Assembly (NCBI RefSeq): GCF_036059255.1
Contig: NZ_CP107947.1
Span: 1,798,001-1,862,000, forward strand
Length of the DNA: 64,000 bases
Direction: 5' to 3'
Source: Micromonospora sp. NBC_00389
GTDB lineage: Bacteria; Actinomycetota; Actinomycetes; Mycobacteriales; Micromonosporaceae
Numbering within the stretch: position 1 is the first letter of the stretch; every line of letters begins with the position of its first letter. Shown piece after piece: positions 23,485 through 37,980 of the stretch. Below the pieces are notes generated by a model, which was not told where the DNA came from, did no database searches, and saw only the letters and a list, made by a program, of their open reading frames with translations. The position numbers were made by a program, and so were the translations under genes.

Positions 23485-25581
23485 TCAGGCGCGGTTGAGG
23501 CGGTCCACGATCCAGGCGTTGATGAACGCCTCCTCGCGCCAGGCGTCGTAGCGACCGCTCGGACCGCCGTGACCGGCGCCCATCTCCGTCTTGAGCAGGT
23601 AGTCGCCGGTCGGGGCGACCGCCCGCAGCCGGGCGATCCACTTCGCCGGCTCCGAGTAGAGCACCCGGGTGTCGTTGAGGCTGGTCACGGCGAGGATCGC
23701 CGGGTAGTCCACCGACGCCACGTTCTCGTACGGCGTGTAGGACTTCATGTACGCGTACACCTCGGGGTCCTCCAGCGGGTTGCCCCACTCCTCCCACTCG
23801 GTGACGGTCAGCGGCAGCGACGGGTCGAGGATCGAGGTGAGCGCGTCCACGAACGGCACCTGCGCGACGATCCCGCTGAACGCGTCCGGGGCGAGGTTGG
23901 CCACCGCGCCCATCAGCAGGCCACCGGCCGAGGCGCCCCGGGCGACCAGTCGGTCGCTGGCCGTCCAACCGGCCTTGACCAGGTGCCGGGCGCAGGAGAC
24001 GAAGTCGGTGAAGGTGTTCTTCTTGGCCAGCATCTTGCCCTGGTCGTACCAGCGCCGGCCCAGCTCACCGCCGCCTCGGATGTGCGCCACCGCGAAGACC
24101 ACGCCCCGGTCCAGCAGGGACAGCCGGGCCACTGAGAACCACGGGTCCATGCTGGCCTCGTACGAGCCGTAGCCGTACAGCTCGCAGGGGGCCGAGCCGT
24201 CCCGGGGAGTGCCGACCCGGCAGACCAGCGAGATCGGCACCCGGGTGCCGTCATCGGCGAGTGCCCAGTCGCGGTGCTGCTCGTACTCGGCCGGGTCGTA
24301 CGGCCGCCCGTCCGGCCCGGGCAGCACCGGCTTCTGCTTGCGCAGCACCATCTGCCGGGTGACCAGGTCGTAGTCGTACACCGAGTCGGGGGTGACCAGC
24401 GAGGAGTAGCGCAGCCGGACCTGCCCGGTGCGGTACTCCGGGTTGGCGTCCAGCCCGACGCTGTACAGCGGCTCGGGGAAGTCGATGTCGTACTCGTCGC
24501 CGCCGCCGATCGGCAGCACCCGCAGCCCGGTGAGCCCGTCGGTGCGCAGCGACACCACCAGGTGGTTCGCGAAGGCGTCCACCGCCTCCAGGCGGGTGCC
24601 GGGGCTGTGCTCGATCAGCGGCACCCAGTCGCCCGGCGTGTCGGCCGAGGTGAACGCCAGCGCGAAGTCCTCCGCGCCGTCGTTGTGCAGGATCAGGAAG
24701 CGGTGGCCGTGGTGCTCCACCGTGTACTCGACGCCCTGCCGCCGAGGCGCGATCACGGCCGGCGCGCCGGTCGGGTTGCCGGCCGTGACCACCAGCACCT
24801 CGCTGGTGACCTTGCTGTGGATGTCGATCAGGATGAACTTCTCCGACCGGGTCAGCTCCACGCCCACCCAGAACCGCTCGTCGTCCTCCTGGTGGACCAC
24901 CACGTCATCGGCCGCGGCCGAGCCGACGGTGTGCCGCCAGACCCGGTTCGGCCGCCAGGCGTCGTCGACCGTCACGTAGAACAGCACCGAGGCGTCGGCC
25001 GACCAGGCGGTGCCGTAGAAGGTGTCCGGCACCTCGTCCGGCAGCAACTCGCCGGTGGTCAGGTCCTTCACCCGCAGGGTGAACCGCTCGTCGCCGGAGA
25101 AGTCGGTGGAGTAGGCCAGCCAACGCCCGTCGGGGCTGACGTCGAAGGCACCCAGCGAGAAGAAGTCGTGCCCCTCGGCCAGCAGGTTGCCGTCGAGCAG
25201 CACCTCCTCGCCGTCCAGCGGGGCGCCGTCCGCGCTGAGCGGCGGGTCGGTCTCGGAGTCGCGGACCGCGCGCCGGCAGTGCACCCCGTACTGCTGCCCC
25301 TCCACCGTCCGGGTGTAGTACCAGTGCCCGCCCTTGCGGGTCGGCACGGACAGGTCGGTCTCCCGGGTGCGCCGGCGGGTCTCCTCGAACAGGTCCGCGC
25401 GCAACTCGGCCAGGTGCGCTGTGCGCTCCTCGGTGTACGCGTTCTCCGCGGTCAGGTAGGCGATCGTCTCCGGGTCGTCCTTGGCGGCGAGCCAGGCGTA
25501 CTCGTCGACGACGGTGTCGCCGTGGTGGGTGCGCTCGGTGGGCACCCGCTTCGCCGCGGGCGGGGCAGTCTCGGTGGTCAC
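23485..25581 (-). CDS. ptrB: oligopeptidase B (S9A serine peptidase)
   Basis: 698 residues from the GTG at 25581 (MTTETAPPAAKR); a second GTG lies at 25590. N-terminal seven-bladed propeller (DEYAWLAAKDDPETIAYL at the start) and C-terminal alpha/beta-hydrolase domain with GASAGGLLMGAVAN (Ser, about 550), SLNDTRV (Asp, about 636) and GAGHGGPSGR (His, about 670). No signal peptide, so cytosolic. Oligopeptidase B cleaves short peptides after Arg/Lys. The length is typical. Frame continues open for a further 1 kb upstream, but that stretch is antisense to the next gene. Confidence 0.95.
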   Translation of the reverse strand: MTTETAPPAAKRVPTERTHHGDTVVDEYAWLAAKDDPETIAYLTAENAYTEERTAHLAELRADLFEETRRRTRETDLSVPTRKGGHWYYTRTVEGQQYGVHCRRAVRDSETDPPLSADGAPLDGEEVLLDGNLLAEGHDFFSLGAFDVSPDGRWLAYSTDFSGDERFTLRVKDLTTGELLPDEVPDTFYGTAWSADASVLFYVTVDDAWRPNRVWRHTVGSAAADDVVVHQEDDERFWVGVELTRSEKFILIDIHSKVTSEVLVVTAGNPTGAPAVIAPRRQGVEYTVEHHGHRFLILHNDGAEDFALAFTSADTPGDWVPLIEHSPGTRLEAVDAFANHLVVSLRTDGLTGLRVLPIGGGDEYDIDFPEPLYSVGLDANPEYRTGQVRLRYSSLVTPDSVYDYDLVTRQMVLRKQKPVLPGPDGRPYDPAEYEQHRDWALADDGTRVPISLVCRVGTPRDGSAPCELYGYGSYEASMDPWFSVARLSLLDRGVVFAVAHIRGGGELGRRWYDQGKMLAKKNTFTDFVSCARHLVKAGWTASDRLVARGASAGGLLMGAVANLAPDAFSGIVAQVPFVDALTSILDPSLPLTVTEWEEWGNPLEDPEVYAYMKSYTPYENVASVDYPAILAVTSLNDTRVLYSEPAKWIARLRAVAPTGDYLLKTEMGAGHGGPSGRYDAWREEAFINAWIVDRLNRA

Positions 25582-25653
25582 GGCGGCCACGTTACCGGCC
25601 GGCCCGCTCCGCGCGCCGGACCAGCGGCATCCCGATAGTCGCCACCACGCCAT

Positions 25654-25669
25654 TCGAACACATGTACGA
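25654..25669. promoter_or_regulatory. SOS-box-like site at the start of the FAD oxidase gene
   Basis: TCGAAC-ACAT-GTACGA, one mismatch to the actinobacterial LexA consensus TCGAAC-N4-GTTCGA and 15/16 identical to the site at 9130. It touches the ATG at 25669. Confidence 0.45.
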
Positions 25670-27036
25670 TGACCGGCATGGCGGCAGCAGCGAGTTCCCT
25701 CGGCCGGTCCGGAGCCCTCGAGATCACCCGGCGGTTGACGGCGATCTGCGGTCCGCCGTTCGCCCGGCTCGCCGGGCCGGCCGACGAGGTGGCCGGGCGG
25801 CCGGCCCGCTGGGTGGCGGTGCCGGGTGGTCCGCACGCCGCGGCCGAGGTGCTGCGGCTGGCCGCCGCGCACGACCTGGCGGTGGTCCCGCGCGGTGCCG
25901 GCACGAAGATCGACTGGGGTGCCACCCCCGTGCAGGTCGACATCATGCTCGATACCGGTCGGCTGGCCGGCATCGGTCACGAGCCGGTCGGCGCGCCGGT
26001 GGCCGAGGTGGGCGCCGGCACCCCGCTGCGAGCGGTGCAGGCCACGCTGGAGCGCACCGGGCAGCGGCTGGCCATGGACGCCCCGTCGCCGGGCGCGACC
26101 CTGGGCGGGGTGCTCGCCGCCGGTGAGGCGGGCCCTCTGCGGCACCGCCACGGCAGCCCGTGCGACCAGCTCCTCGGCGTCCGCTACCTGGGCGCCGACG
26201 GCGAGCTGGTCAGCGCCGGCGGCGGCGCGCCCGGGCTCGACCTGGCGCGGCTGCTCTGCGGCTCGCAGGGCGCGCTCGGTGTGCTGGTCTCGGCGAGCAT
26301 GCGGGTGCAGTCGGTGCCGGCCAGTCGGCTCTGGGTGTCCCGGCCGGTGTGGACGCCGCTGGAGGTGCACGACCTGGTCCGGGCGATCCTCGCTGCCCGG
26401 CTGGAGCCGGCGGCCATCGAGCTCGATCTGCCGGCCGGAGCGCCCCGGCCCCGCTCGCCGTACCCGTCCGGCCACCCGGCCGCCACCGCCCGGGAGCGCC
26501 ACCCCTCGATGTCCGGGCGGGCCAGCGCCCCGTCCCGGGCGGGCAGCCTGGTGGTGCTGCTGGAGGGCGGTCCGGCCGACGTCACGGAGCGGGCCGAGCG
26601 CCTGGTCGGCATGCTGCACGGGGAGGCCACCGTCACGCACTCCGCGCCGCCGTGGTGGCGCCGCTACCCGTTCGCACCCGGCGACACGGCGCTACGCCTG
26701 GAGGTGCCGATCAGCGACCTGCACGCCGCTGTCTACGCGCTGCGCGACGCGGCCGGCACCCCGGTGCCGGTGCGGGGTTCCGCCGGGCTGGGCGTGGTGC
26801 ACGCGGCGCTGCCCGGCGCACTGCCCCCCGACCGGGTGGCATCCATCCTGGCCGCCGTCCGGGGGGTCCTGCTGGCCCGGCAGGGCCGCTGCGTGGTGGT
26901 CTCCGCCCCCGCGCCGGTGCGGCAGGCCGTTGACCTCTGGGGTGAGCTGGCCGGCCTGGCCCGGCTGCGGTCCGCCAAGGAGCACCTCGACCCGGAGCAT
27001 CGACTCGCCCCCGGCCGCCTCCCCGGCGGCCTGTGA
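25669..27036 (+). CDS. FAD-linked oxidase, GlcE-like
   Basis: 455 residues (ATG 25669; another ATG at 25678 would leave the SOS-like site fully upstream). A PCMH-type FAD-binding domain: VVPRGAGTKIDWG for the pyrophosphate loop, SPGATLGGVLAAGEAGPLRH and GSQGALGVLVSA. Closest in pattern to GlcE, the FAD subunit of glycolate oxidase, but no GlcD or GlcF is adjacent, and the substrate-binding half is shortened and contains a Pro/Arg/Ser-rich insertion near residue 265. The end (KEHLDPEHRLAPGRLPGGL) is typical of the family. Substrate unknown. Confidence 0.85.
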   Translation: MTGMAAAASSLGRSGALEITRRLTAICGPPFARLAGPADEVAGRPARWVAVPGGPHAAAEVLRLAAAHDLAVVPRGAGTKIDWGATPVQVDIMLDTGRLAGIGHEPVGAPVAEVGAGTPLRAVQATLERTGQRLAMDAPSPGATLGGVLAAGEAGPLRHRHGSPCDQLLGVRYLGADGELVSAGGGAPGLDLARLLCGSQGALGVLVSASMRVQSVPASRLWVSRPVWTPLEVHDLVRAILAARLEPAAIELDLPAGAPRPRSPYPSGHPAATARERHPSMSGRASAPSRAGSLVVLLEGGPADVTERAERLVGMLHGEATVTHSAPPWWRRYPFAPGDTALRLEVPISDLHAAVYALRDAAGTPVPVRGSAGLGVVHAALPGALPPDRVASILAAVRGVLLARQGRCVVVSAPAPVRQAVDLWGELAGLARLRSAKEHLDPEHRLAPGRLPGGL

Positions 27037-27072
27037 CGGGGCTCCGCCACCGCCACCGCTACCGGTGCTCGG

Positions 27073-27504
27073 TCAGTCCAGCCACCACCGGTGCATGTCC
27101 AGCAGCGGCGGGGTGAACCGGGCCACCAGCACCAGCAACGTGACAGCCGCACCGGCCAGCAGCAGCGTCCGGGTCACCCGGGGCAGGGCGTCCCGTTCCC
27201 GCGCGGCGACGGCCACCGCGACGATTGCCAGCGGCAGCCCAAGCACTGCGCCCACCAGGTAGAGCATCCCCACCACGGCGTAGAGCCAGAGGAACGGGTT
27301 CGCACCGTGCATCCCGAACGGGATCAGCTCCTTGGGGTCGTACGCGCCGGTCAGCATCTCGGCCGGGCCGACGCCGGCGGCTGCCATCCGGCCCAGGTAA
27401 AGAAGCAGCACCGTGAGGAACGCTCCGACGGTCGCCAACTGCCCGGCGATCAGCGCCCGGACCGCTGGCCGGGAGTACGGCGTGGCCTGCGCGACACTGG
27501 ACAT
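27073..27504 (-). CDS. integral membrane protein of unknown function
   Basis: 143 residues from the ATG at 27504 (a TTG lies at 27513). Three or four membrane helices: LIAGQLATVGAFLTVLLLYL, PFLWLYAVVGMLYLVGAVLG with continuation PLAIVAVAVAA, and LLLAGAAVTLLVLVAR. A conserved-looking loop AYDPKELIPFGMHGANPF lies between helices one and two. I do not recognise the family. Convergent with the FAD oxidase gene. Confidence 0.7.
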   Translation of the reverse strand: MSSVAQATPYSRPAVRALIAGQLATVGAFLTVLLLYLGRMAAAGVGPAEMLTGAYDPKELIPFGMHGANPFLWLYAVVGMLYLVGAVLGLPLAIVAVAVAARERDALPRVTRTLLLAGAAVTLLVLVARFTPPLLDMHRWWLD

Positions 27505-27552
27505 GACCGTCAATCTACCGAGCCGACCGGGACCCGGTGCGACGAGCGGCGG

Positions 27553-29643
27553 TCAGCGCGCGTCGTTGCGCAGGACCAGGATGGCGATGTCGTCCCGGGG
27601 CGGCTCGACCGAGAAGTTGATCGCGGCGGCGCGCAGCCGGGCCGCCACCACGTCGGCCGAGTACCCGCCCAGTGGCGCCGCCGCGTCACGCAGCCGGTCG
27701 GTGCCGAACAGCTCCCGGCCGCGCCGCCGCTCGGTCACCCCGTCGGTGTAGAAGATCAGGGAGTCACCCGGGGCGAGCGTGATCTCCGCCGTCGGCGAGG
27801 TGATCGTGTCGAGCAGGCCCAGCGCGGTGCCTCCGGTGCCGACGAACCCGGCGCCACCCGCAGCGGCCAGCAGCACCGGCCGGTCATGCCCGGCAAGGTG
27901 CAGCGAAACGTCCAGCTGGTCGCCGTCGCCCTGGGCGACCGCCGCCAGTGCCAGGGTGCAGTACCGGCCGCCGCCCCGCTCGACCAGCGTCTCGTTGAGC
28001 CGGGCCAGCGCCTCCGGCAGCGGCTTGCCGTCACCGACCAGCACCCGGATGACGTCCCGGACCAGCCCGGTGACCGCGGCTGCCTGGACGCCCTTGCCCG
28101 AGACGTCCCCGATCACCACCAGCCAGCGCCCGTCGGGCAGCGGCAGCACGTCGTAGAAGTCGCCGCCCACCTCGGCGTCGTCGCCGGTGGGGACGTACTC
28201 GGCGGCGAAGCCGATCCCGTCCACCAGTGGCAGCACCGGCGGCAGCAGGGACTGCTGGAGCGTCTGTGCCACCCGGCGACGCTCGGCGTGGATGCGGGCG
28301 TTCTCGATGGCCAGAGCGGCCCGTCGGGCCACGTCCTCCAGCACGGCCACCTCGTCCGGGTCGTGCCGGTGTCGCTGGTGCCGCCCCACGGCCAGGGTGC
28401 CGAGCCGCTGCCCGCGTGCGATCAACGGGACCGCGAAGCCCTCCATCGGCCCGCCGAGCGGAATCTGCGCCGCGCTGCGGGATGCCTCACGCAGCCGGGC
28501 CTGGATCGAGTCCGGGCCGGTCTCGGCCAGCACCTTGTGCAACTGCGGCAGCACCGACTCGTCGGCGTGGCTGGCCGCCGCCAACCGGAGCCGGCCCCAC
28601 TCGTCGGTGGTGTGCACCGCGCACCACTGGCCGAGACGGGGCACTACCAGGTGCGGGATCAGCGCCATGGTCAGCTCGACGTCCAGTGACTGGGCCAGCA
28701 GTTCGCTCGCCTCGGCCAGGAAGGTCAGCCACGCCTGCCGGCGGACGTCGGCCCGGCGTAGCCGGTCGTTCTCCAGGTGCAGCGACAGCCGCTCGGCGGT
28801 GAGCACCGCCAGCGGCCGGGCGTACGCCGAGGGTGCGGCGTCCAGCTCCAGCTCCCCGGCGTACGGGCGGTGCACCGTGAGCGGCACCCGGAGCAGTTCA
28901 CTGTCGTCGCGGGGTTGTCGGCCGAAGCGGGCCAGCACCTGGCGACCCTGCCCGTCGCCCCGGTCCAGACGGATCATGCCGCCGGCCGCGCCCACCATCT
29001 CGGCGACCCGACTGAGCAGGCTGTTGGCGAAGTCGGGCAGCGGGTCGTCCGCGTAGATGTCGGGGGCGGTCTGCATGAGTTCGCTCATCGCGCCGGCGCT
29101 CGGCGCGGAGCCGTCGGTGGCGGCCCCCGGGCCGGAACTGGCCGGCATCGACTCGCCGCCCGCGCTGGCCCCGGCCGGCGGGTCGGCGCCGGGGCGGTTC
29201 AGCCGGAACCAGACGCCCTTCCCGGTGGGCAGGTACGTGGTGCCCCAGCGGCTGGCGAAGTGGTCGACCAGCAGCAGGCCCCGACCCCGCTCGGAGACCT
29301 CGTTGATCTCGGTGGCGTCGTTGCGGGTGCCGACGGTCAGCTCGTCGCCCGTACCGGGCGCGAAGTCGGAGACGGTCACGGACAGCCCGATCTCGTCCGC
29401 GACGACCTCGATGTCCAGTTCGGTGCCGGCGTGCTCGACGGCGTTGGTGGTCAGCTCCGTGGTGAGCAGCAGCGCCTCGTTGGCCAGCTCGTCCAGGGCC
29501 GCCTCGGTCAGCACCGAGCGGACCACCGCTCGGGCAGCGGCCGGCGTACGACGGTCAGCGGGCAGGCGGACACGCCGGACCGCCCCGTTCCGGGCCCCGG
29601 CCGTCGCGGGCCCCGCCTCGGCTGACACCCCCGTATCCTCCAC
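27553..29643 (-). CDS. multidomain SpoIIE-type phosphatase with anti-sigma ATPase and GAF domains
   Basis: 696 residues from a GTG at 29643. Residues ~20-150: GHKL ATPase of the anti-sigma type ([43 protein letters not shown]). ~190-310: GAF-like. ~330-465: GAF ([26 protein letters not shown]-type strand). ~475-696: PP2C ([79 protein letters not shown]). Kinase and phosphatase activities toward a STAS antagonist would be on one chain; the STAS protein at 34923 is the nearest candidate. Divergent from the poly-HAMP kinase. Confidence 0.9.
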   Translation of the reverse strand: MEDTGVSAEAGPATAGARNGAVRRVRLPADRRTPAAARAVVRSVLTEAALDELANEALLLTTELTTNAVEHAGTELDIEVVADEIGLSVTVSDFAPGTGDELTVGTRNDATEINEVSERGRGLLLVDHFASRWGTTYLPTGKGVWFRLNRPGADPPAGASAGGESMPASSGPGAATDGSAPSAGAMSELMQTAPDIYADDPLPDFANSLLSRVAEMVGAAGGMIRLDRGDGQGRQVLARFGRQPRDDSELLRVPLTVHRPYAGELELDAAPSAYARPLAVLTAERLSLHLENDRLRRADVRRQAWLTFLAEASELLAQSLDVELTMALIPHLVVPRLGQWCAVHTTDEWGRLRLAAASHADESVLPQLHKVLAETGPDSIQARLREASRSAAQIPLGGPMEGFAVPLIARGQRLGTLAVGRHQRHRHDPDEVAVLEDVARRAALAIENARIHAERRRVAQTLQQSLLPPVLPLVDGIGFAAEYVPTGDDAEVGGDFYDVLPLPDGRWLVVIGDVSGKGVQAAAVTGLVRDVIRVLVGDGKPLPEALARLNETLVERGGGRYCTLALAAVAQGDGDQLDVSLHLAGHDRPVLLAAAGGAGFVGTGGTALGLLDTITSPTAEITLAPGDSLIFYTDGVTERRRGRELFGTDRLRDAAAPLGGYSADVVAARLRAAAINFSVEPPRDDIAILVLRNDAR

Positions 29644-29931
29644 CGTCCCACCGCCGGGTGCCAAGCCGATCGACCATCGCGTGGGCCAGGTCGCCAGCCG
29701 GTCCCGTTCCGCTCTCCGCCCGGCTGCGACCATCCGCCCGCCGTGGCGGGGTCCCGGCACCCGGGCGAGGTGTCCGACCGGACGCGCCCGCTCGGCCCAC
29801 ATAGAGCGGATCGGGTGGCCCAGCGGGGCCAATCGGCGGGTCGCGCACCCTGGCACTGCGGCGGACCCGGGCACAATATGGAATGCCGGCGTGTGCGCAC
29901 GGGCCGGCGCCCCCGAGTTGAGCGAGGAATG
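29644..29931. other. divergent intergenic region of the second signalling hub
   Basis: 288 bases between the phosphatase and poly-HAMP kinase genes. It must hold both promoters, but no convincing -35/-10 pair stands out apart from a weak A+T-richer patch (GGGCACAATATGG) about 55 bases before the kinase start. Confidence 0.4.
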
Positions 29932-34295
<4,364 letters not shown>

Positions 34296-34299
<4 letters not shown>

Positions 34300-34850
34300 C
34301 CCAGATGGCCAAGGCGCTGCTCGTCGACGACCGGCGGGAGAATTTGATGGCACTGGAGGCGATCCTCCAGGGCCTGCCGGTCCAGTCCGTGGCGGTGGAG
34401 AGCGGCGAGGCGGCGCTCAAGCAGCTGCTGGTGGACGACTTCGCGGTGATCCTGCTGGACGCACAGATGCCGGACATGGACGGCTTCGAGACGGCCAGCC
34501 ACATCAAGCGCCGGGAGCGGACCCGGCACGTGCCGATCATCTTCCTCACCGCCGCCGACCGGGACGCTCAGCTCGCCCTGCGCGGGTACCAGGTGGGCGC
34601 GGTGGACTACCTGACCAAGCCGTTCGACCCGTGGGTGCTGCGGGCCAAGGTGTCGGTCTTCGTCGAGCTGTGGGTGAAGACCCGGCAGTTGGCTGCCCAG
34701 TCGGACCTGGTGCGGGAGCGCGACACGCAGTGGCGGCGGCTCACCGACGCGGTCGACGAGGCGGTCACCCTGCTCCGCTCCGACGGGCCGGAGGCTCGGG
34801 ACCGGGCGGTGGAGCTGCTCGAACAGGCCCGCTGGGGCAACACCTCCTGA
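34296..34850 (+). CDS. response regulator with C-terminal helical extension
   Basis: 184 residues from a GTG that overlaps the kinase stop. REC domain ~5-125: [35 protein letters not shown] with the phospho-Asp, IFLTAAD and [16 protein letters not shown]. The final ~55 residues form a charged helix ([20 protein letters not shown]). There is no DNA-binding domain, so it probably works through protein contacts, with the poly-HAMP kinase as phosphodonor. Confidence 0.9.
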
Positions 34851-34873
34851 CGGAGGGGCGGGCGCTCAGCCCT

Positions 34874-34903
34874 CGCCGGGCGGAGCAGGGTGGCCGCCCG
34901 GCG
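34874..34903. terminator. hairpin between convergent regulator and STAS genes
   Basis: CGCCGGGCGG, 10-base loop, CCGCCCGGCG: 10-bp perfect stem, 24 bp after the plus-strand stop and 20 bp after the minus-strand stop; suited to terminate both. Confidence 0.7.
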
Positions 34904-34922
34904 GGCCTGCCAGCGACTGGGC

Positions 34923-35258
34923 CTAGCCGGTGGGTTGGTCGTTGCGGATCATCAGGGCGCTGCGGAGGCCGGTGATGTCCAGGACGCGGATCAGGAAATC
35001 ACCCACGTGGGTGAGCATCAGCAGGCTCTGCGCGTGGCTGGCCTTGCGGCTGAGCACGACCAGGGTGCCCAGGCCCTGTGAGTCGCAGAAGGTGACGCCG
35101 CCGAGGTCGAGCACGATCTTCGGCGGCGGGTCGGCCAGCACCTCGTTGACCACGGTGGAGAGCTGCGCGGCCGTGAGCATGTCGATCTCACCGGCCAGGC
35201 GCAGCACTGCTTCGTCGCCCGTCCGGTGTAGCGTGATGGACAGTTCGGCACGATCCAC
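34923..35258 (-). CDS. STAS-domain anti-sigma factor antagonist
   Basis: 111 residues, one STAS domain: AVLRLAGEIDMLTAAQLSTV, IVLDLGGVTFCDSQGLGTLV with the phospho-Ser in DSQGL, and VLDITGLRSALMI. It closes the second signalling hub (27553-35258), where a SpoIIE-type phosphatase and a hybrid kinase are encoded. In partner switching it would bind an anti-sigma ATPase when unphosphorylated. Which sigma factor is controlled cannot be told from the window. Confidence 0.9.
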   Translation of the reverse strand: MDRAELSITLHRTGDEAVLRLAGEIDMLTAAQLSTVVNEVLADPPPKIVLDLGGVTFCDSQGLGTLVVLSRKASHAQSLLMLTHVGDFLIRVLDITGLRSALMIRNDQPTG

Positions 35259-35422
35259 CCGATCAGCCTAGCGCGATCCGGACGACCCGGCCTGTCGAGG
35301 CCGCGAGGCGCTCCGGCCGCCGTGTCGGCCCCGTTGACGGGCACTGGAGGCGGGTGAGCCGGGTAACCCCGGTCCGGGGTGGCTGCGGCCTGACCGTTCG
35401 GCGCTGACACAATGGCGGCATC

Positions 35423-36760
35423 GTGACCGAGACATTCTCTGCCGGATCCGGCCGCTACCCGGCCGACGCGCCGGCCTCCGAGGCCCTGTTTGACCGCGCC
35501 CGCGCCATCGTGCCGGGCGGGGTGAACTCCCCCGTGCGCGCCTTCCAGGCGGTCGGCGGCACCCCGCGATTCATGGTTCGTGGCGAGGGTCCGTGGCTGC
35601 ACGACGCCGACGGCCGTCGCTACGTCGACCTGGTCTGCTCCTGGGGTCCGCTGATCCTCGGGCACGCCCACCCGGAGGTGGTGGACGCCGTACAGGCCGC
35701 CGCCGCCCGGGGCACCAGCTTCGGCACCCCCACCCCCGGTGAGGTGGAGTTGGCCACCGAGATCGTCGACCGGACCCCGGTGGAGCAGGTCCGGCTGGTC
35801 AACTCCGGCACCGAGGCGACCATGTCGGCGATCCGACTGGCCCGTGGCTTCACCGGCCGCTCCAAGATCGTCAAGTTCGCCGGCTGCTACCACGGGCACG
35901 TCGACGCTCTACTCGCCTCCGCCGGGTCCGGCGTGGCCACCCTGGGCCTGCCCGACTCACCCGGCGTCACCGGCGCGGCGGCCAGCGAGACCATCGTGCT
36001 GCCGTACAACGACGTCAGGGCGGTCGAGGAGGCCTTCGCCGCCGAAGGCCAGCACATCGCCGCGGTGATCACCGAGGCCGCCGCCGGCAACATGGGCGTG
36101 GTCGCCCCCCGCGACGGCTTCAACCAGCAGCTCGCCCGGATCGCGCACGCGCACGGCGCGCTGCTCGTGGTCGACGAGGTGATGACCGGCTTCCGGGTCT
36201 CCCGCGCCGGCTGGCACGGCCTCGACCCCTCCGACGCCGACCTGTGGACGTACGGCAAGGTCATGGGTGGTGGGCTGCCCGCCGCCGCGTTCGGCGGGCG
36301 CGCCGAGATCATGGCCCGGCTCGCCCCGGCCGGCCCGGTCTACCAGGCCGGCACGCTCTCCGGTAACCCGCTCGCCTGCGCCGCAGGCCTGGCCACTCTG
36401 CGGCTGGTCGACGACGAGCTGTACCGCCGCCTCGACGAGACGGCCGCCGTCGTGGGCAAGCTCGCCGCCGACGCGTTGGCCGCCGCCGGGGTCCCGCACC
36501 GGCTGTCGTACGCGGGCAGCATGTTCTCGATCTTCTTCACCGACGCCGAGGTGGTCGACTACGACAGCGCCCGTACCCAGCACGTGCCGGCGTTCAAGGC
36601 GTTCTTCCACGCGATGCTCGCCGCCGGCGTGTACCTGCCGCCGAGCGCGTTCGAGTCGTGGTTCGTGTCGGCGGCGATCGACGACGCCGCTCTGGAGCAG
36701 ATCGCCGCCGCGCTGCCGACGGCGGCGAACGCGGCGGCAGCGGCGGGTCACGGGGGGTAA
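35423..36760 (+). CDS. hemL: glutamate-1-semialdehyde 2,1-aminomutase
   Basis: 445 residues, GTG start at 35423. Class-III PLP enzyme converting glutamate-1-semialdehyde to 5-aminolevulinate in the C5 route to haem and cobalamin. Visible: [20 protein letters not shown] at the N-terminus, [39 protein letters not shown] (PLP-ring Asp) and [12 protein letters not shown] with the PLP-lysine. Full length. First gene of the hemL-cytochrome c maturation operon; six bases separate it from the next gene. Confidence 0.97.
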   Translation: MTETFSAGSGRYPADAPASEALFDRARAIVPGGVNSPVRAFQAVGGTPRFMVRGEGPWLHDADGRRYVDLVCSWGPLILGHAHPEVVDAVQAAAARGTSFGTPTPGEVELATEIVDRTPVEQVRLVNSGTEATMSAIRLARGFTGRSKIVKFAGCYHGHVDALLASAGSGVATLGLPDSPGVTGAAASETIVLPYNDVRAVEEAFAAEGQHIAAVITEAAAGNMGVVAPRDGFNQQLARIAHAHGALLVVDEVMTGFRVSRAGWHGLDPSDADLWTYGKVMGGGLPAAAFGGRAEIMARLAPAGPVYQAGTLSGNPLACAAGLATLRLVDDELYRRLDETAAVVGKLAADALAAAGVPHRLSYAGSMFSIFFTDAEVVDYDSARTQHVPAFKAFFHAMLAAGVYLPPSAFESWFVSAAIDDAALEQIAAALPTAANAAAAAGHGG

Positions 36761-36766
36761 CGAGCG

Positions 36767-37414
36767 GTGAGCAAGACGGTGGTCCACGTGCTCCGGCACG
36801 GCGAGGTGTACAACCCCGACCAGATCCTCTACGGCCGGCTGCCCGGTTTCCGCCTCTCCGAGCTGGGTGTGCAGATGGCCAAGGCCGCCGCACAGGGGCT
36901 GGCCGAGCGGGAGGTCGTGCACGTGGTGGCCAGCCCGCTGGAGCGCGCCCAGCAGACCGCCGAGCCGATCGCCGCCCAGTTCGGGCTGTCGGTCGGGGTG
37001 GACGAGCGGCTGATCGAGAGCGCCAACTGGTTCGAGGGCAAGAAGGTGTCCCCGGGCGACGGGTCGTTCCGCGACCCGCGCAACTGGTGGGTGCTGCGCG
37101 ACCCGGTGACACCGTCCTGGGGCGAGGCGTACCGGGTCATCGCCGAGCGGATGTTCGCCGCCGTGCACGCCGCCCGGGTCGCCGCCGAGGGGCGCGAGGC
37201 GGTGCTGGTCTCGCACCAGTTGCCGATCTGGACGCTGCGTCGGTACGTCGAGCGCAAGCGGCTCTGGCACGACCCGCGCAAACGACAGTGCGGGCTGGCC
37301 AGCCTCACCTCGTTCCACTTCGACGGCGCCAAGGTGGTCGGCATCGGCTACAACGAGCCGGCCGCGCACCTGATCGCCCTCTCCGCGACCGCCCGGACGG
37401 CCAAGGGGGCCTGA
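36767..37414 (+). CDS. histidine phosphatase superfamily protein
   Basis: 215 residues, GTG start. Phosphoglycerate-mutase-like fold: VVHVLRHGEVYNPDQILYGR gives the RHG catalytic His, then SPLERAQQTAEPIA and the second His in VLVSHQLPIWTLRRY. This type is regularly placed between hemL and the cytochrome c maturation genes in actinomycetes; the substrate is not known. Its stop overlaps the next start. Confidence 0.9.
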   Translation: MSKTVVHVLRHGEVYNPDQILYGRLPGFRLSELGVQMAKAAAQGLAEREVVHVVASPLERAQQTAEPIAAQFGLSVGVDERLIESANWFEGKKVSPGDGSFRDPRNWWVLRDPVTPSWGEAYRVIAERMFAAVHAARVAAEGREAVLVSHQLPIWTLRRYVERKRLWHDPRKRQCGLASLTSFHFDGAKVVGIGYNEPAAHLIALSATARTAKGA

Positions 37415-37980
37415 TGAACGCCCGGAGGTGGACCGCGGGTCTGCTCGCCACCGTCGCTGCGGTGGCGCTGGTCGGCTGCACCTCGCAGGGCCGGGAGAAG
37501 ACCTGCACGACCACCTCCGACGGTGTCATCGAGTGCACACCGGACCAGCGCTCGGCACCGCCCGCGATCAGCGGTGAGCTGCTCGCCGGTGGCAACTACG
37601 ACGTCAGCCAGGCCCGTGGCCAGGTGGTGGTGCTCAACTTCTGGGGTTCCTGGTGCGCGCCCTGTCGCGCCGAGGCGGACGACCTGGAGGGCACCTACCA
37701 GGCCACCAAGGCCTCCGGGGTGACCTTCCTCGGCATCAACGTCCAGGACCAGCGGGACAAGGCCAAGGCGTTCGAGGAGGGCCGGGTCACCTATCCGAGC
37801 CTGTTCGACCCGCCGAGCAAACTGGCGCTCGCCCTGGACATCCCACCGAACAGCATTCCGGCGACCGTGGTGCTCGACCGGGAGGGCCGGATCGCCACGG
37901 TGATCCGGGCAGCGGTCAAGCAGGAGGGCCTGCAACCGATCGTCGAGCGGATCGCCGCCGAGAAGGCGGCGTCTCGCTGA
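37414..37980 (+). CDS. TlpA/ResA-type thioredoxin lipoprotein
   Basis: 188 residues. Lipoprotein signal (MNARRWTAGLLATVAAVALV, then GC lipobox with Cys at about 22), then a thioredoxin fold with VVVLNFWGSWCAPCRAEADD; the WCAPC redox site is complete and the cis-Pro is in NSIPATVV. Acting outside the membrane, it would reduce apocytochrome c haem-binding cysteines with electrons from CcdA, encoded next. A pair of Cys (EKTCTTTSDGVIECTP) in the linker is additional. Confidence 0.92.
   Translation: MNARRWTAGLLATVAAVALVGCTSQGREKTCTTTSDGVIECTPDQRSAPPAISGELLAGGNYDVSQARGQVVVLNFWGSWCAPCRAEADDLEGTYQATKASGVTFLGINVQDQRDKAKAFEEGRVTYPSLFDPPSKLALALDIPPNSIPATVVLDREGRIATVIRAAVKQEGLQPIVERIAAEKAASR

Noticed and set aside
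25582..26640. 350-codon N-terminal extension of oligopeptidase B
   Set aside because: The extension is antisense to the FAD-linked oxidase; a normal-length protein begins at the GTG at 25581.
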